Source: Thermoplasmata archaeon (GTDB lineage Archaea; Thermoplasmatota; Thermoplasmata; Thermoplasmatales; GCA-001856825). Taken from it: DNA of 64,000 bases. Below are positions 19,400 to 28,366 of this stretch, in pieces. Each line of letters starts with the position of its first letter. Within the stretch, counting starts at the first letter, position 1. The DNA lies in assembly GCA_021792255.1 (NCBI GenBank), contig JAJYUZ010000001.1:62001-126000 (forward strand), written 5' to 3'. The notes beneath the pieces were generated by a model. It did not search any database and had not been told where the DNA came from. It was given only the letters and a program-made list of their open reading frames with translations. Both the position numbers and the translations under genes were made by a program.

Positions 19400-20017
19400 T
19401 CATTTTTTCTCTTCATACTTCTTACGGCTCTCTATTTTTTGTAGATCGTCTACAATATCGATGTCCGTTAAGCTAGGTGCGTCGACTTCGACCTTGATCA
19501 GATTCTCTACGTGTGATTCAGCTATGCTTCTTGCCCCTTTATCCTCTTTCAACTGTTTCAGCTCACCGAATACAGATGAAGGAAACAGTATCGGGTTGCG
19601 GACTTGTCCATCCACTGAACACGCAATTATTCTACGCGGGCTCACTAGGAATTCAAGAACGAGGCGGCTGATATCTGACGGTTTAATCAGAGGCTGATCT
19701 GCAAGCAGAAAGAGAATCCCATCTACATCACCTTCGAATTGTCGGGTTGCCAGTGCGATGGAAGTACCTATTCCTCTCGCCCACTCCTTGTTAACTATCT
19801 TCAATGTACCCTTGTGCAATATCGGATCGAGGTCTCTTCCGGGGGGCGTCACCACTGCGATATTCCAAAAGTTGTTCGCACGGACAGAATCCATGGTTCG
19901 TTCCAGGATGCTGATCCCGTCGATTCTTTGAAGGAGCTTATTCGAGCCAAATCTCTTTGAAGCGCCTGCAGCCAAAATGACAGCTGCAATCTTTATTCTA
20001 TTCTTTTCAACATTCAT
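19400..20017 (-). CDS. MobA/MocA-like nucleotidyltransferase (probable molybdenum cofactor cytidylyl/guanylyltransferase)
   Basis: AAVILAAGASKRFGSNKLLQRIDG; FLLADQPLI; next to Mo-hydroxylase genes. Confidence 0.88.
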   Translation of the reverse strand: MNVEKNRIKIAAVILAAGASKRFGSNKLLQRIDGISILERTMDSVRANNFWNIAVVTPPGRDLDPILHKGTLKIVNKEWARGIGTSIALATRQFEGDVDGILFLLADQPLIKPSDISRLVLEFLVSPRRIIACSVDGQVRNPILFPSSVFGELKQLKEDKGARSIAESHVENLIKVEVDAPSLTDIDIVDDLQKIESRKKYEEKK

Positions 20018-20454
20018 CTTTCGAACGCTTCTCTGAAGGAGTTTGTCAGTACTGAAATGTACTTCTCAGCAGTGTTGTTAATGACTCTAGATCCCATTGT
20101 AGCTATCACTCCGCCGATCGTAATCTCAACATTCCAAGTTACCAAAGTTGCACCATCGGTGGAGTCAGAAAAGTCATAAGTAGCTTTAAGGTTGAGCGAT
20201 CCCGTAGCCCCAGATCCCTTTGCCCAAATCTCTACCGAATGGTCGTCAATCTTGTTTTTGATTTCCAGGAGCAAATTGAACTTACCCTTGATCGCAGACT
20301 GACCTGCTTTTACCACGAGCCTCGAAGAAGTTTTGTCGATCCTCTCTACAGACTGAACGTCCGGGATAACGGAAGTGACTTTCTCAATATCCGACACGAA
20401 CGCCAAAACCGTCGGCCTATCAGTTTTCACTTCAAATTTTCCTTTGAAATTCAT
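20014..20454 (-). CDS. CoxG-like SRPBCC-family protein
   Basis: MNFKGKFEVKTDRPTVLAFVSDIEKVTSVIPDVQSVERI...; START/CoxG-like; 4-bp overlap with mobA-like gene. Confidence 0.82.
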   Translation of the reverse strand: MNFKGKFEVKTDRPTVLAFVSDIEKVTSVIPDVQSVERIDKTSSRLVVKAGQSAIKGKFNLLLEIKNKIDDHSVEIWAKGSGATGSLNLKATYDFSDSTDGATLVTWNVEITIGGVIATMGSRVINNTAEKYISVLTNSFREAFER

Positions 20455-20558
20455 ACCAAAGAGGTAACCAAAACAAATCCTTTAACCTTGCTAGTGGAGT
20501 GTTATGTCATCAACAGAACTCGAAAAATCATTTATACGGAGATTGATTGTAAACGACA

Positions 20559-21365
20559 TTGAATAACTGGGAGTTTTCACAGGTCATTTCAGAATTGGTC
20601 AAGAAAAGTGAGCCGTTCGTAGTAGCAACCGTAGTTAGGGTTTCTGGTTCTTCCATTGGAAAACCGGGTTTTAAGGAAGTGATATCTAGTAATGGAGACG
20701 TCATCTATGGTACACTTGGCGGAGCTTGTCCAGATTCCGCGATTGTTGAAAAAGCAAAAGAGGCTTTGAAATCAGGAAGTGCAAGGACGATCAAGGTTTT
20801 CTTGGAAGACGCGAAGGAGACTCTCGTCGGGATGGCGAAAAACAACGAGGATGAAATTCATGTCGAAACAAATTGTGGCGGAATCATGGACATTTACCTA
20901 GAGCCATATAAGAGAAACGAGCGACTCGTGATCGTGGGGCAGGGAGGAAGGGACGAAATAGAAGACACTCTCGTGTCACTGGGAAAGTCCATCGGAATGA
21001 GTGTTACAGTGATTGATCCCAATCCTATGATGAACTCAAAGCCTGATGAGCTCGTTGACCCCGTGAATTCTCCTATGAACGAATTCGTTTTTCAAGAAGA
21101 TGACTTTGTAGTAGTGCTCACGAAGGGTACTAGAGACATACAGGTATTGGAATCGATCTCTAGACACAAGGTGAAGTACGTTGGACTGCTAGCCAGCAAG
21201 AAAAGGATAAGGACAGATCTTGACGCTCTTGAAGCCAGTGGAGTGAGTGCGGAGTTTCTTAAATCGATTCACGCTCCAATCGGTTTAGATATAGGGGCGA
21301 TCACTCCTTCGGAGATATCGCTTAGCATAATTTCCGAAATAGTCTCGATTAGAAGAAAGGAATGA
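20559..21365 (+). CDS. XdhC/CoxI family Mo-hydroxylase maturation protein
   Basis: PFVVATVVRVSGSSIGKPGFKEVIS, GTLGGACPDSAI, NCGGIMDIYLEPY, YVGLLASKKRIRTDL; TTG start. Confidence 0.87.
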   Translation: MNNWEFSQVISELVKKSEPFVVATVVRVSGSSIGKPGFKEVISSNGDVIYGTLGGACPDSAIVEKAKEALKSGSARTIKVFLEDAKETLVGMAKNNEDEIHVETNCGGIMDIYLEPYKRNERLVIVGQGGRDEIEDTLVSLGKSIGMSVTVIDPNPMMNSKPDELVDPVNSPMNEFVFQEDDFVVVLTKGTRDIQVLESISRHKVKYVGLLASKKRIRTDLDALEASGVSAEFLKSIHAPIGLDIGAITPSEISLSIISEIVSIRRKE

Positions 21366-21377
21366 GGGTTTGTCTGG

Positions 21378-22445
21378 TTAACCCCTAATGACTCGAGCAG
21401 TGCTTCTCTTCACTTTCCGATGGCTCAATCCCGTAGCCTCAGGGGACAACGGAGCATTCCTTTTATTGCTGTAGTTCCAGAAAATCCCCCCTTCACCGAG
21501 CAGTGCAATTTCTCTTCTTGAGGGAATCTTTCCTGCCATTAGTCTCGTGAAAATTACGTCGATTGAGTTGAAATCGCTGTAGCGAATTCCGCCTGCCGAA
21601 ATTCCAAACAGAGGCATCCCCTTCCACATGGAAACAATGGTCATCGTAGTCGGCTTCATCGGAATTCCATATGCAATAATTTTAGCGCCCAGATCACGGA
21701 TGGTAATGGGTGTCTTATCAGTAGGATCCACGGACATTCCTCCGGTAATTATTATAGCATCGACTCCCGCTATCCTAGCGCTTTGGATGGCTCTAGTCTC
21801 AAGCTCTTGATTGTCTGGAACTATCTCCTTGTAAGCGATTTTCCAGCCGTATCTTTCGCACTTCTTTTTCATTATACTAAAGTACTGGTCTTTCTTTCTC
21901 TCTTCGTAGATCTCTGTACCGGTGATAATAAGAGCTATTTTAGAGTACTTGAACGGCAACACTCTTACCATTCCTCTCTTAACCAATTTGACGATATTCT
22001 CCATACGCTCCTTCTCGATTCCGAGAGGGATTACGTCAATCGCGGCAATGATCTCTTCCTTTCCCACAGCATGGTCTTGACCCTTCGTTATCAGGAGAAC
22101 TTCCTGATTGAGATTGAATTTGATCAGTTCTTTGTGATCGATTTGAATGAGTCCAGGTTCCTTGGAAACGAGAAATGCAATACCGTGTTTTCCTCCAACA
22201 ACTTCAGTGCTTTCATCAGAAATTCTCTTCGCGATCTCCAATGATATTTCCCACTCGTAGATCAGGCCAGCTTTGTTGTCTTCAGTCCAGACCTGGTATA
22301 CTCCAGAATTCTTCAAGCGCTCCACGTCAGATTTGGTGATCCTATGCCCACGCCCAAGGAGTGTGGAAGACTCTTTACTGGTAACTAGCGTAGTGTCATA
22401 AGCCAGAATCTTGCCAACGGCCCTTTCTGTTGGAGTTTTCTTCAC
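21378..22445 (-). CDS. Molybdopterin-binding / MoeA-like protein
   Basis: ALIITGTEIYEERKKDQY, DAIIITGGMSVDPTDKTP, LFGISAGGI; SAF-like N-terminus. Confidence 0.82.
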   Translation of the reverse strand: MKKTPTERAVGKILAYDTTLVTSKESSTLLGRGHRITKSDVERLKNSGVYQVWTEDNKAGLIYEWEISLEIAKRISDESTEVVGGKHGIAFLVSKEPGLIQIDHKELIKFNLNQEVLLITKGQDHAVGKEEIIAAIDVIPLGIEKERMENIVKLVKRGMVRVLPFKYSKIALIITGTEIYEERKKDQYFSIMKKKCERYGWKIAYKEIVPDNQELETRAIQSARIAGVDAIIITGGMSVDPTDKTPITIRDLGAKIIAYGIPMKPTTMTIVSMWKGMPLFGISAGGIRYSDFNSIDVIFTRLMAGKIPSRREIALLGEGGIFWNYSNKRNAPLSPEATGLSHRKVKRSTARVIRG

Positions 22446-22581
22446 AGTTCTTAATCTTCAATTCCATTATAATTATTGACTTATTTTCTAGACTACAAGA
22501 ATCGGAGCTAATTAGTCCATTAGTATGTTCAATTTAACTGAACTAAGTTTTATTAAGTAGACCTTTATTAATTCAATTGAA

Positions 22582-23700
22582 ATGAAAAAGGATTCAGTTG
22601 TAGTTTCTATTTCAACCGAGAATGGAGCGTATTTTGTTAAATCTGACACGAGCAGGAAGAAGTGGTCAAGGAGCAAGTGTTTCCTTTCCGGAGAGAGCGT
22701 TAACAACGTTGCAATTGATGGAGATGGAAGATTTTACGCCTCAACCCTAACAGAGGGCGTGTTCTCATCAAGCGACAGAGGAGAAACTTGGAAACCTTCA
22801 AACAAGGGACTGCACGTAAGAAAAGTATGGACAGTCGAAGTGGACAAACATCAGGAAGGACTCCTGTACGCCGGGACACAATACGGTCATCTCTTCAGAT
22901 CCACCAACTCAGGAAAGTTGTGGGAGGAGGTAACTGGACTTTATACGGCGCCCCATAGAGAGAACTGGGGGATAGACTGGGGATTTGGTACCACGGGGCT
23001 AACAATCCATTCGATCAAAACCGATCCATATGAGAAGGGGAAACTGTACATAGTCGCTGCAGGGAACGGGACTTACAGAAGTGATGATGCAGGGAATACC
23101 TGGAAGTCACTGAAAGGTGGTATTACCGAATCGTGCCCGATTTTAGGAGGTGAACCACATCCTTCTATTCCAAGCGTCGAGGACAAGGAAAAGATCTCAG
23201 AGCATCTCAACTCGGTGCATTCGTGTACGCACAAGATAGCCCTCTCTTCTTCTAAACCCGGTACAATATATCAGCAGAACCACTGTGGTGTCTATGCTTC
23301 AACGGATTCAGGAAACAAGTGGAAGGACATAAGCAAATCAAAAGAAGACAGACACGGATTTCCTATCATGGTATTAGACGGGAAGAAGGAATCTGTCTTC
23401 GTGATCCCTGCCTATCAAGGTAAGTGCAAGAAGCACAATTCGTGCATTGAGGGACAGATCACTGTCAACAGAACGGAGGACGGGGGTAAGAAGTGGAAAA
23501 AGCTGAGTAACGGCCTACCCAAGGGAATGCATACGGTAGTGCTCCGAGATGGAATGGCTCAGGACTCTCTAGAGGAACCCGGGGTCTATTTCGGAACTTC
23601 AACTGGAGAACTATTTGGTTCCATTGACTTGGGTGAATCATGGAACAAACTTGCAAGCGGACTAGGCAGAATTCAGGGCGTCTCTGCCTTCAATATCTAG
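22582..23700 (+). CDS. BNR/sortilin-type beta-propeller repeat protein (sialidase-like superfamily)
   Basis: Repeated SSDRGETWKPS, STNSGKLWEEV, SDDAGNTWKSL, STDSGNKWKDI, TEDGGKKWKKL, SIDLGESWNKL. Confidence 0.88.
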   Translation: MKKDSVVVSISTENGAYFVKSDTSRKKWSRSKCFLSGESVNNVAIDGDGRFYASTLTEGVFSSSDRGETWKPSNKGLHVRKVWTVEVDKHQEGLLYAGTQYGHLFRSTNSGKLWEEVTGLYTAPHRENWGIDWGFGTTGLTIHSIKTDPYEKGKLYIVAAGNGTYRSDDAGNTWKSLKGGITESCPILGGEPHPSIPSVEDKEKISEHLNSVHSCTHKIALSSSKPGTIYQQNHCGVYASTDSGNKWKDISKSKEDRHGFPIMVLDGKKESVFVIPAYQGKCKKHNSCIEGQITVNRTEDGGKKWKKLSNGLPKGMHTVVLRDGMAQDSLEEPGVYFGTSTGELFGSIDLGESWNKLASGLGRIQGVSAFNI

Positions 23701-23739
23701 CAAAATCCATTTCATTTCAGATTCGATTATTGCGAAAAA

Positions 23740-23812
23740 TGGGCCCGACCGGATTCGAACCGGTGGTCTCCTCCGTGTCAGGGAGACGTCATAGCCGCTA
23801 GACCACGAGCCC
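23740..23812 (-). tRNA. tRNA-Val (GAC)
   Basis: Reverse complement GGGCTCGTGGTCTAGCGGCTATGACGTCTCCCTGACACGGAGGAGACCACCGGTTCGAATCCGGTCGGGCCCA folds as a cloverleaf; anticodon loop CTGACAC. Confidence 0.95.
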
Positions 23813-23852
23813 TAACTCGTCAGTATTGCGTCAATAATAATTTTTTCTTTTA

Positions 23853-24623
23853 TTATTCGGCGGTTGCCAATATCATGCCGAAGTATTCCTGAAGATAATA
23901 ATAATGAAACTTAGGTACAAGATTTCCTTGATCTGCAAACCCGTGAAACATCAACAAATTCCAGTAACTATCGGGTTTTGCAGAAGCAATATGGTCTTCG
24001 CTCAGATGAGCAATATCATCAAATCTATTAGTCCTGATGGCTTTTATCACTGTCTTGTCGTACCTCTTCGCTTCAGTATTAAATCCATAAGGACCGGTTT
24101 TTGAGTGCGTATGAGCCTGATCTGCACTGAAAACTACAGAGACTTTTTCGTCAAGTCCTGAAACAATATCGAACAGCCTTCTTCCAAGTTCTATAAGCTG
24201 GTTCCTCTTAGTAGTCCTCCATTGTCCTAACATTGAAACCTTCTTTGTGCAAAAAAATGTGAGAGGTATAAGTGCGCCAAAATCAACTGGGAACGTTGAT
24301 AACTCTCCCTCTGCAGTAACAAAATTGGTCTCGACAAAATATTTTGATGATTTTATCAGAAGAGAATTTAGTTCTCTGTCTGTCACATATTCGCCTTTTA
24401 GTGTAATTTTTCCGATCCTGTATCTCCCTGAAAGATATTGTGTATTTATCACCGGTAGGCCGGAAGGGATTCTCAATGAGTGCGGACTTATGATGAGTAC
24501 GGAATCCGCCGAATCACCCCTCGTAGCTTTTATAATTGCTTCGTTCATTAATCTGCTTTCCTTGTTTGGCAGAGAAAGGATCTCGTCACCGTGAGGAATT
24601 AAATATGTCCCTACAAGTGTCAC
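23853..24623 (-). CDS. LigB/MEMO-like extradiol dioxygenase family protein
   Basis: GTYLIPHGDEI, LIISPHSLRI, VDFGALIPLTFF, VVFSADQAHTHSKTGPYGF. Confidence 0.8.
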   Translation of the reverse strand: MTLVGTYLIPHGDEILSLPNKESRLMNEAIIKATRGDSADSVLIISPHSLRIPSGLPVINTQYLSGRYRIGKITLKGEYVTDRELNSLLIKSSKYFVETNFVTAEGELSTFPVDFGALIPLTFFCTKKVSMLGQWRTTKRNQLIELGRRLFDIVSGLDEKVSVVFSADQAHTHSKTGPYGFNTEAKRYDKTVIKAIRTNRFDDIAHLSEDHIASAKPDSYWNLLMFHGFADQGNLVPKFHYYYLQEYFGMILATAE

Positions 24624-25853
24624 CTATTTCACGTATTCAGTTATCTTTCTTTGGCGTTTAATTATTTGGTAAGTTTTACTGTTTGCCCGGAGATCTACCT
24701 TTCTTCTAATCTTGATGATGTCAAAAAATTGATCGATACTGTCTAGGTAATTTTCTGCACGTAGCGCAATCTTGACGTTCTCTCTGACCTGCCAGACTCC
24801 AAGGGGGATTGTGTAATCTCCATCCACGAATCTGAATACGAGGATATTGCCTTTTTTCTCCTTCTTTTTCAGATAATCCAGTATTGGCAGCTTGGCTGCA
24901 AAGAAAGCTCCGGCAATCCTTGGATTAACTACCATTCTTCCAGGTTTCTCATAGTCGCCTTCAGCACTAGACTCTCTAGGGCCTGCCCATATGGATCCGT
25001 TATTCCAGAGTTCTATCATCTCGAACGAATAATCGCCAGGCACGATCAGGATATAGTATTCGTTTCCTATTCTTTTGAAGTGAAAGTACACATTTCCCTC
25101 GACTTCTGCGCAATTCCGAACAAATGGGATAAGCTGATCAGAAAGGGTTTTGTCGACAGCAGTTATAGACCATCTAGTCGGAACTATTTTCCTGTTTTTC
25201 GTCTTTCCAAGCATCCCGGCAGAGAATACCTTTTCGATCGCGTAAATGGAAGTCTCGGAATATAGAAGCTTCAATGCATCTACGGTCTTAAGATCGGTAT
25301 CGTAGTAGACTTTCTCCAAATTGGGATGCGAAGGAGAACTTTCGTGATAGAAATTCTTGGCGTACCCTCCTGGACCAAAGGGCTGCGATTCTGCCGAGAA
25401 ATCGATCTTTCTCTCGGTCGAAGAATATTCTATTTCACTGAACACAGGTCTTGACGACAGTATCAAGTCGTGCAACTCTAGAAGATAGTTGTTGGGGTCA
25501 GAAGGTGAAGAAATCGGCAGAATTTTATAACCTCTGTATAGAGAAAAACGCAACTTTGCTATTTGATCCAGCGTCAGTCTGCCCCACTGGTCAGGTCGTT
25601 CATAGATTGAAGTATCTCCCCTCCTGACAGGGAGAGCCGGTCCAATCCTAACTTTTGGATATCCAAACTGTCCAACAAAGATTGAAGGCGGGCTGTCTCC
25701 CGAGACGTCATTGACTTCTAGCGAGATCCCTTGGGTGAGATATGCCTTTGCGACGATAGGACAAGCAGATTTTCCACAGAGAAGTTTTGAACCTTTGCAT
25801 CTGATGCAGAGACTTACTGGAATGTTCTTTAATTCGTCGTCTAAGTGTATCAT
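24624..25853 (-). CDS. nre: Nre family archaeal DNA repair protein
   Basis: SLCIRCKGSKLLCGKSACPI zinc-binding N-terminus; C-terminal QRKITEYVK; start re-assigned to the ATG at 25853 (MIHLDDELK). Confidence 0.86.
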   Translation of the reverse strand: MIHLDDELKNIPVSLCIRCKGSKLLCGKSACPIVAKAYLTQGISLEVNDVSGDSPPSIFVGQFGYPKVRIGPALPVRRGDTSIYERPDQWGRLTLDQIAKLRFSLYRGYKILPISSPSDPNNYLLELHDLILSSRPVFSEIEYSSTERKIDFSAESQPFGPGGYAKNFYHESSPSHPNLEKVYYDTDLKTVDALKLLYSETSIYAIEKVFSAGMLGKTKNRKIVPTRWSITAVDKTLSDQLIPFVRNCAEVEGNVYFHFKRIGNEYYILIVPGDYSFEMIELWNNGSIWAGPRESSAEGDYEKPGRMVVNPRIAGAFFAAKLPILDYLKKKEKKGNILVFRFVDGDYTIPLGVWQVRENVKIALRAENYLDSIDQFFDIIKIRRKVDLRANSKTYQIIKRQRKITEYVK

Positions 25854-26023
25854 TCTGGAGGCAGTAAATTGGGTATCCCTTCTTCGATGGGATACTTTGT
25901 ATTGCACTTCACACACTCCAGTACTCCTTCCAGAATCTCGTCTCCTTGAACTTTGTCGATCTTTAGTGTCAGGTCTTCCTTGCAGACAGGACAGCATATT
26001 ATGTCAAGAAGTTCCTTCTTCAC
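25850..26023 (-). CDS. Trm112-like small zinc protein (57 aa, absent from ORF track)
   Basis: GTG-start ORF (V/M)KKELLDIICCPVCKEDLTLKIDKVQGDEILEGVLECVKCNTKYPIEEGIPNLLPPE; 4-bp ATGA overlap with nre start. Confidence 0.88.
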   Translation of the reverse strand: MKKELLDIICCPVCKEDLTLKIDKVQGDEILEGVLECVKCNTKYPIEEGIPNLLPPE

Positions 26024-26079
26024 ATCTGCTAAACGAGTCTATCGATTAATAGGTTGTGCAGATTTCGCAACTAGCAAAA

Positions 26080-26730
26080 TCACTTTCTGCCAAAAACTAT
26101 CGAGGCAGAAGGTGACACGAATCTTCTGATTTTGACTTCTTTAAAACCTGCCTTTCTCATCTCTTCCGCGACGACTTCTGGAGACTTGAAATTCTTGACT
26201 GTCATTGCGAGGTAATTATAGGAACCCGAGGATGAAACAAGTTTTGCAATCCTTGGCAGCAATTTGTAGAAGTAAAGCGAGAAAAATTCCGATAGACCTT
26301 TCCTCTTTTCTGGGAACGCATCCAAATTGGCCATAATGCCACCTTCTTTTAGAGTTCTAATCCCCTCTCGAAAGTAATCCTCCGTTGACGGGAGGTTTCT
26401 GAGCACGAAAGAAGAGACAATTGCGTCGAAAACATTCTCCTTTATGGGCATTTTGGTTGCCGAAGCAAGAAGTAACTTTCCTTTGTTCCTGTTCAGAGCA
26501 ATCATCTCTCTCGTTATATCGATACCGACAAAGTCTCCCGTTGGGCCAGCTAGACTCTCCAGCTTACCAGTTCCAGTTCCTACATCAAGGACTCTCCCCG
26601 ATTTAGGTATTATCTTCAGAAGAGACAATCGCCAGAATATGTCCATTCCTAGTGACATGTAGGTATTCATCTTATCATAAATAGAAGGTATTTCCTTGAA
26701 TACCGCTTTCACTTTTTCTACGTCTGGCAT
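26080..26730 (-). CDS. UbiE/MenG-family class I SAM methyltransferase
   Basis: VFKEIPSIYDKMNTYMSLGMDIFWR; GRVLDVGTGTGKL; LKEGGIMANLD. Confidence 0.88.
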   Translation of the reverse strand: MPDVEKVKAVFKEIPSIYDKMNTYMSLGMDIFWRLSLLKIIPKSGRVLDVGTGTGKLESLAGPTGDFVGIDITREMIALNRNKGKLLLASATKMPIKENVFDAIVSSFVLRNLPSTEDYFREGIRTLKEGGIMANLDAFPEKRKGLSEFFSLYFYKLLPRIAKLVSSSGSYNYLAMTVKNFKSPEVVAEEMRKAGFKEVKIRRFVSPSASIVFGRK

Positions 26731-26771
26731 CCACTCATGAAAGTATTTATTCTATTATACCTTGTTGAGAA

Positions 26772-27428
26772 GTGAGCGGGCCAGTTATCAGTCTAGGCGG
26801 TTCCATATTTTCTAAAACTGATGAAAAGTACCTCTTGGAATTCATAGAAAGGATCAGAGAAGAAGAGGGGTATGCAATCGTTGTTGGCGGAGGACCAATT
26901 GCTAGAGACCAAATTTCAAAACTGAGAGCTATTGGCGCGAAGGAGTACTACTTGGACATGATGGGTATTCAGGCAACCAGACTCAACGCTACAATGGTCT
27001 CTTTGGCTCTCGGAAATCTGATGGATGTTCCAAAATCCATCGACGAGGCCGTCCGGCAAATGAAACTATATAAAAGGGTAATCATGGGTGGGACCGAGCC
27101 AGGGCACACAACAGATGCTGTTTCTCTTCTGCTAGCAGAAGCTCTCAGTCGGGAGACAGTGGTCAACGTAACGAACGTAGATTACCTGTACGACAAAGAT
27201 CCAAAGTTGAAAGATGCAAAGAAGATCGAAAAAATATCCTACTCCTCAGCTGTTGAAATGATAACTTCTGAAAAAAGAGGAGCAGGACAGAATTTTCCAC
27301 TGGACATACTTTCCCTAAACATAGCAAGAAGGAGCAACATTAAGATCAAGATTGTATCCTTCAGAGATTCATTAAATGTATTCAATGCCATAACTGGGAA
27401 GAAATTTAGAGGAACAACAGTCAGCTGA
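26772..27428 (+). CDS. pyrH: UMP kinase (archaeal type)
   Basis: VISLGGSIFSKTDEKY; IVVGGGPIARDQI; MGGTEPGHTTDAV; NVTNVDYLYDKDPK. Confidence 0.93.
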   Translation: MSGPVISLGGSIFSKTDEKYLLEFIERIREEEGYAIVVGGGPIARDQISKLRAIGAKEYYLDMMGIQATRLNATMVSLALGNLMDVPKSIDEAVRQMKLYKRVIMGGTEPGHTTDAVSLLLAEALSRETVVNVTNVDYLYDKDPKLKDAKKIEKISYSSAVEMITSEKRGAGQNFPLDILSLNIARRSNIKIKIVSFRDSLNVFNAITGKKFRGTTVS

Positions 27429-27469
27429 CGACCCACTCAGGAATTTCTTATCAGGTGCTTATTGCACTA

Positions 27470-28312
27470 TTAAAGCACTGAAAGAATTATCAAAACCGTG
27501 AAAAGAAAGTGTATTGCTACAGAATAGTTCGTTTGTCTTGAAATTTTTAGAGGGGACTTGGGAAGAAAGACAATATGAATCAGGGACGCAATGAATACGA
27601 TGGTTGCCGCCACCACGAGACCCCTGAAGATCGAAATCATAATGGCAGCGGTCAGGAGCATTATCGGATATACCGTTCTAAAGTATCTTACCCTTATTCC
27701 GTTCTCTCTATCTTCAGGAAGATGGTGAAGATATCTTATCGACGAAGCGAGCAGACCAAGACTGAGCGAGACCAGAATGGTCTCCAGAGTTATCTGTTGA
27801 TCTAGTGCTATTATTGTTCCTAGGACAGGAAAAGGACCGAACGAAAAAAAAGTCGCAAGCTCTCCTATTCCCCTAGCGCCCAACCTGATTGGCGGCACTA
27901 CGTACAACAATGAGAGAAAAACCGCAGTGAGCCCCAGATAAAGAAGGAGGAGACTCTTAGTCAAATACACCACAGTCAGTCCGACTGAGACTGCAAGGAT
28001 GATCATTGTCGCGAATGAATACCTGAGGACTACGGGCCTGACTTTCAGTTTTTCGATGAAGTAAGAGCCTAGGGGGAATAAGGTATCGTCGTTTCTCAAT
28101 GCTCTGCTGCTGGCGTGGTCATAATAGTCCATAGCCAGATTCATTCCGGCTTGCATGGATATCGTGACGACTAATAGAAGAGGTACAAGGTAGGAAATCT
28201 CGAAATGCACAAATCCCCATCCGATCAGGACTGGGCTAATGCTCGTAAAGTAGATTGGTGCCTTTAGCCCCTTAATAAAGTCCCACGCCTTCATTTCTCC
28301 CTGTGATTCCAT
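27470..28312 (-). CDS. UbiA-family prenyltransferase (MenA-like)
   Basis: MNLAMDYYDHASSRALRNDD Asp-rich motif; MKAWDFIKGLKAPIYFTSISPVLIGWG; polytopic. Confidence 0.86.
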   Translation of the reverse strand: MESQGEMKAWDFIKGLKAPIYFTSISPVLIGWGFVHFEISYLVPLLLVVTISMQAGMNLAMDYYDHASSRALRNDDTLFPLGSYFIEKLKVRPVVLRYSFATMIILAVSVGLTVVYLTKSLLLLYLGLTAVFLSLLYVVPPIRLGARGIGELATFFSFGPFPVLGTIIALDQQITLETILVSLSLGLLASSIRYLHHLPEDRENGIRVRYFRTVYPIMLLTAAIMISIFRGLVVAATIVFIASLIHIVFLPKSPLKISRQTNYSVAIHFLFTVLIILSVL

Positions 28313-28366
28313 AGTAACATAATTATATTATCCGAGTCGCACTCAAAAAAAGACATGCACCGTGAT

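Noticed and set aside
21783-22244. 153-aa plus-strand ORF
   Set aside because: Antisense to the MoeA-like gene; no motif support.
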